NCBI GenBank assembly: GCA_011316305.1
Contig: SAUG01000042.1
Coordinates: forward strand, 124,001-188,000
Direction: 5' to 3'
Length of the DNA: 64,000 bases
From: Rusavskia elegans
Lineage: Eukaryota; Ascomycota; Lecanoromycetes; Teloschistales; Teloschistaceae
Below the pieces are notes generated by a model. That model saw only the letters and a list, made by a program, of their open reading frames with translations. It did not search any database and was not told the origin of the DNA. The position numbers and the translations under genes were made by a program. Of the stretch, positions 59,901 to 64,000 are shown one piece after another (position 1 is the stretch's first letter; every line of letters starts with the position of its first letter).

Positions 59901-60863
59901 GCTTTCCATCGGGATGCCAGTCGATCGTGTAGCACGTCTTTTCATGGGCGTTGATTCTAAGCAATGGTGCATCAGGTCTTCGTATATCCCATCGTTGCAC
60001 AACCCCGTTATCCGTGCCAATCGCAAATTCCACGCCTTCAGCGGGCGACCATCGCAGATCTCTGATACCTTCGCTGTTTCCCGGATACTTGTGCGTACTT
60101 TGGCATGTCGTGACACTTCCTTCTCTTGTAGATACTCGCAGATCCCAGAGTCGAACGGTGGAGTCTTGGCTTCCAGAAAGCAGCAGCCCCCCTTCAAAAG
60201 GGTTGAACGCGATCGTATGCACCTGGCGGCTATGTTCATGAAGTCTGGCCAGCTCAACACCTGCCCGGTTTATGTCGTAGATGACAATTTGTCCACTCGT
60301 AGCGGCCGTAGCGATCCTCGTGTCGAAACTGCCATGCGACCACTTGACGTCCGTCGCGGTCAGTTGATCTTTATGCCTTGCAGATATTATTCCGCCCGAG
60401 CTATCATGGGCTGCTGCGTAAGCGATAATGTTGGACCGAAGATTGAAATCCTCCGTACATGCTGTTTCGGTCACACGAATGGTCTTGAGTATTTCCCGCC
60501 CAGCAAGAATCGCATGTGTTTTACCGGGGGATATATCGAGCGCATCGATTGGCAGGCCAGTCTTGTGTGTCGCGGTCCTAGAAGCATGGATACTTTGTTC
60601 GTCAGGGCTTGCTTGCTGCCTATAATTTGACGGGCAGAGAGGGAAGCTTACCTGGGGCTTCTTTGAACATTCAATCTGGTCTCCAAGTCTCGCGACGAGG
60701 ACGGCCGGTCGCCGTGGGCGCTCGGGGGTCGAGAGGCATAGATGAAGGGTTGGGCGAATCGTGCGATCGCACTCGCTGCCCGATTGCCGTATTTCTGTGG
60801 TGGAAGCGGAGGCGCTGGCGGTGGTGATGGAGGGTGATTCTCATCGTGAGCGATGCCTGACAT
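56986..60863 (-). CDS. rtc1: SEA-complex subunit Rtc1/WDR24
   Basis: Exons 60863-60652 and 60577-56986 (74-bp intron) give 1267 residues; an in-frame ATG at 60890 would add nine. The junction restores RSPRTATHKTGLPIDALDI. The N-terminal 330 residues are a WD40 propeller (QDSTVRLWDLR, ADKSVRVWDFS). A long disordered middle follows. The C-terminus has a zinc-binding RING-like module (WCTACKK, CPICDGDD, then CQDCGHGGHVICLRAWW and GCPTFGCLHDC). In yeast Rtc1/Sea2, with Sea3 and Sea4, forms the SEACAT/GATOR2 arm that promotes TORC1 by opposing the GTPase-activating SEACIT arm at the vacuole. Length and domain order match fungal orthologs. Confidence 0.95.
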
Positions 60864-60890
60864 GGACAACGCCAGGGTCAGGACGGACAC

Positions 60891-61644
60891 GGCTCGAGAA
60901 GGGCATTCAGTACGGCCACGTTGCTATGACGCTGGTCCATGTGTGGTGTGCTGGATGGTTAGTCAACGAGCAGAGTGCCAGACTATGGAAAAGGATGTTG
61001 ATGAGAGTCAATCCGATTGCAAGGGGGAAGGCGGACCGGTGCAGGTACCGTGAACGAAGGTTGAACTCAGCTTATGCTCACCAGTCAGGCATCGAGTACC
61101 GGCAGCTTGTGTCACCCGGACTTGCCAGTGGCTCGAATATCGCCACCAGTGGAGATCAGGACGCCCAAGAAAGCCTAGACCCGTGCCTAAGGTGACCCCT
61201 GTTGCAGATGTTCAGTTAGGTGCAGTTGGATTCATATGCAGCCTGCAGACTGTCAGCGCAAATCCTAACAACGGCTCTGCAGACGACCCACCAGACCGCT
61301 ATCTGATCACGTCGGATGTGGAAGCTGGCGTGAGTCTTTTAAGAACCGCCTCCCAGTATGCCGTACCTCTGGAAATCGCCTTTCTTTGCACAAGTGCTCC
61401 TTCCTGTCCCACTTTTCGCATTGGAGCTAGAAGACTGGATTCGAGACTAGAGATTCCAGAACGCTCACGCGACTTTCACTTTTGCCATGTGCTGAGCGTG
61501 ACTTGCTCCGCTTCAACAGTTCAACATTCGTTCATCTCTACAATCCATGTTATACTTGCGCTTTGATGCTTTTCCAGCCGACCAGATGCGTGAGGGGCGT
61601 TTGGAGTGCTTCTTCTCGTCGTTCGTTATACGTTATTCACCACA
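60891..61644. other. Divergent promoter region of rtc1 and hmt1
   Basis: Open frames here (60761-61195 and 61183-61566 plus) have no family motif and overlap the rtc1 first exon or promoter. Nothing further supported. Confidence 0.4.
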
Positions 61645-64000
61645 ATGTTTTCCTTGTCTGATCTGGCTTTGAGGCCAGCAGTATCGAATAGGACTGCTCA
61701 AAGCATACTTATCTACGTCCATTTCGCCTCCCCCATCATCTTGATCGTCTTCTTCCTCGTTGCCTTCACTGCCCACAGTATTGCTACCGCCTCCGTCGAT
61801 ACCACCCTCAAAGACCCTCGAGACCAGACCGGGCCTGGTGGGAAGCCTCTTCCGTCCAAATCCAGGAAAACCTCTCAAGAGAGCAACAGTCTGGATTTCA
61901 GCCCGGCGAGAAAGCTCTTATTCAATTGGTTGTCCGTGGGGACCATCGCTACCTTCCTGGCCAATGCCGCCGTTGTTATAGCGCATGCTTTGGTAGATCG
62001 GCGGGAGCATTGGTGGTGTGGAGAATCAGTAGCTGTATAGTGGCCCAGACATCTTTCAGAGCCAGCGGAGCGCTGACAAGGACATCCAGATTTACATTGT
62101 CGCCTCGTTCTTCATTTACACCCTGTTCCTCATATCCCTGATCGACACCAAACCTTCCCCAACAGCGGCTCACTTTTCGACATGGATTATAGCTCTTGCA
62201 CTAGAGCTAACAATGCTTGGTGCTTCTTTGTCGCTGTATACGGTTGAGCACCGTGAACCCAAAGTGGGAAGTCCAAGAGGCGGCCAATTAGAAAAGGGGG
62301 TTACAAATTGGGAAGCAATCGAGATTGTCATTGACATCCTTCGAGTCATCACTCTGCTGGGCCTGATACTCTTTTACTGTCTCTTCATCGCGCTTCGTGC
62401 GCTGAAGCAACGGCGAGCAAACCCGAAACAGTCCGGTACCCAAGACGAGACAACAAGCCTTTTGAATGGTCATGTTGTGGAGAACGGTACCGCACAGGGT
62501 CATGATTATGGTAGCCAGGATGCCGGATGGGTTAGACCGACTAAGGTTCCTTCGAAGAGCTGGTGGGAATACCTTCGGGGATACAGCCTCTTTTTCCCGT
62601 ACCTCTGGCCTGCAAAGTCTCGTCGACTCCAGATCATTGTCGTCATCTGCTTTGTTCTCGTGATGGGGGCGCGAGTCATCAATCTTCTCGTTCCTATCCA
62701 GGTAGGTCACATTACGAACATTCTCTCCAGAGAAGAAGGGGAGCAACCAGGTGTGCCTTGGGGCCAGATCTGTCTTTATATCTTCTACAGACTGATGCAA
62801 GGGGGAAATGGTGCCATTGGAGCTCTACGCTCAACCCTGTGGGTCCCAGTCTCGCAGTACAGCTACCAAGAGCTTTCAACGGCTAGTTTCGAGCATGTTC
62901 ATGGTTTGAGTCTTGACTTCCACCTGGGCAAGAAAACTGGCGAGGTGCTCTCAGCTCTAAGCAAGGGTAGCTCCATCAACACCTTTCTCGAACAGGTCAC
63001 GTTTCAAGTGCTTCCGATGCTGATAGATCTTGGTGTGGCCATCGGATACTTCATGATCGCCTTTGACGCTTACTACGCCCTTGTGGTTACAATCATAACC
63101 TTCGCTTACTTGTATCTCACGATCCGCTTAGCTCAGTGGCGAGCGGAGATCAGGCGAGAAATGGTCAATTCCAGCCGGCAAGAAGACGCTGTGAAGTAAG
63201 TTGCATAGCGCCTTGTTACCGCATCAGCAATTTAATGTGAAATTCCAGGAACGACTCGATGATGTCTTACGAAACCGTCAAATACTTTAATGCCGAGGAT
63301 TACGAGTTCAACCGATATCGCAACGCTGTCAAAGATTACCAAAAAGCAGAGTACAAGGTCCTGATTTCGTTGAACATTATGAACGTATCTCAAAACTTGG
63401 TTTTTACCTTGGGTCTCATGGTGACTTGTTTCATCGCAGCGTACCAGGTCACTACGGGTCAGAAGAAAGTTGGTCAGTTCGTTACACTGCTAACATACAT
63501 GGCTCAGCTCCAAGGACCCCTAAATTACTTTGGCACGTTCTACCGATCCATTCAATCCGCCATGATCAACTCGGAGCGGATGTTGGAACTGTTTAAGGAG
63601 AGGCCCACAGTTGTCGACGAACCAGACGCCCAGCCTCTGCCATCGTGTCAGGGAGAAATTCGGTTCAATGATGTGCAGTTCGCGTATGATCCCCGAAAAC
63701 CTGCCCTACATGGTACGAGCTTTTCTTGTGCTCCAGGCACCACCACAGCTCTTGTCGGAGAGTCTGGCGGAGGAAAATCCACCGTTTTTCGCTTGCTCTT
63801 CCGATTCTACAACATCACTGGAGGAAGCATACAAGTCGACGGGCATGATGTCAAGAGTATCACGATTGACTCTCTCCGCAGACACATTGGGGTGGTACCT
63901 CAGGATACGGTTTTGTTCAATGAAAGCCTAATGTATAATCTCAAATATGCCAATCCATCTGCTACCGACGCGGATGTTTATGCTGCCTGCCGTGCTGCAA
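61645..64000 (+). CDS. hmt1: Hmt1-type half ABC transporter, cut by window end
   Basis: Exons 61645-62034, 62090-63195 and 63249 to beyond 64000 (introns 55 and 53 bp). The product starts MFSLSDLALRPAVSNRT, with about five N-terminal membrane segments, then a cytosolic linker. The transmembrane domain of ABCB6/Hmt1/Atm1 type follows (VINLLVPIQVGHITNIL, then LDFHLGKKTGEVLSALSKGS and YETVKYFNAEDYEFNRYRN). The nucleotide-binding domain begins with Walker A GESGGGKST and Q-loop GVVPQDTVLFNESL; the signature and Walker B lie beyond the window. The extra N-terminal membrane region and absence of a presequence favour vacuolar Hmt1 (phytochelatin or glutathione-metal transport) over mitochondrial Atm1. 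The first intron was chosen because it restores CGESVAIYIVASFF. Confidence 0.92.

Noticed and set aside
62035..62065. 31-nt intron (GTAGCT to TTTCAG) in the Hmt1-like gene
   Set aside because: A real boundary 55 bp long (62035-62089) uses a GTATAG donor and CCAG acceptor and restores the family sequence CGESVAIYIVASFF; a 31-nt intron is too short.

Overview
The window is nuclear DNA of a filamentous ascomycete (Pezizomycotina). The evidence is many short introns (46-124 bp) with GTAAGT-like donors and CAG/TAG acceptors, a group III hybrid histidine kinase with tandem HAMP repeats, Zn2Cys6 and RTA1 families, and a conserved set of single-copy eukaryotic genes. The species cannot be fixed from the sequence. 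Gene models were built by joining open frames across splice sites so that family motifs stay continuous.

Layout. 1-8 kb: an RTA1-type membrane protein and an Upc2-like Zn2Cys6 regulator (both minus), then a large F-box protein (plus) with a C-terminal CaaX motif. 8-17 kb: two conserved unknown proteins, a 14-3-3 protein (minus), the mitochondrial ATPase inhibitor (plus) and the FG nucleoporin Nsp1 (minus). 17-22 kb: a repeat-bearing gap and a Laa2-like AP-1/clathrin accessory protein with three internal repeats. 22-25 kb: a decayed region whose centre is a 419-bp LTR element with 85-bp LTRs and a 5-bp target duplication, inserted in the frame of a broken gene. 25-36 kb: the osmosensing histidine kinase Nik1/Os-1 and a Uls1/Ris1-type SNF2-RING protein. 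37-44 kb: a DH-PH RhoGEF (minus), the proteasome chaperone Nas2/PSMD9 and the GTPase Ran. 44-55 kb is the accessory part: a P450 and a decayed P450 fragment, a secreted beta-lactamase-fold hydrolase, Rtc3, a small secreted protein, a GNAT pseudogene with three in-frame stops, and a secreted protein with an LPMO-like N-terminal histidine. 56-64 kb: ribosomal protein eS21, Rtc1/WDR24 of the SEA complex, and an Hmt1-type half ABC transporter cut by the window end.

Most genes are unrelated housekeeping functions. Two local associations are plausible: the RTA1/Upc2-like pair, and the P450-hydrolase stretch with decayed copies. No biosynthetic backbone enzyme is present. The most notable find is the miniature LTR (TRIM/SMART-like) element at 22,916-23,334, because removing it with one target copy restores the host reading frame.
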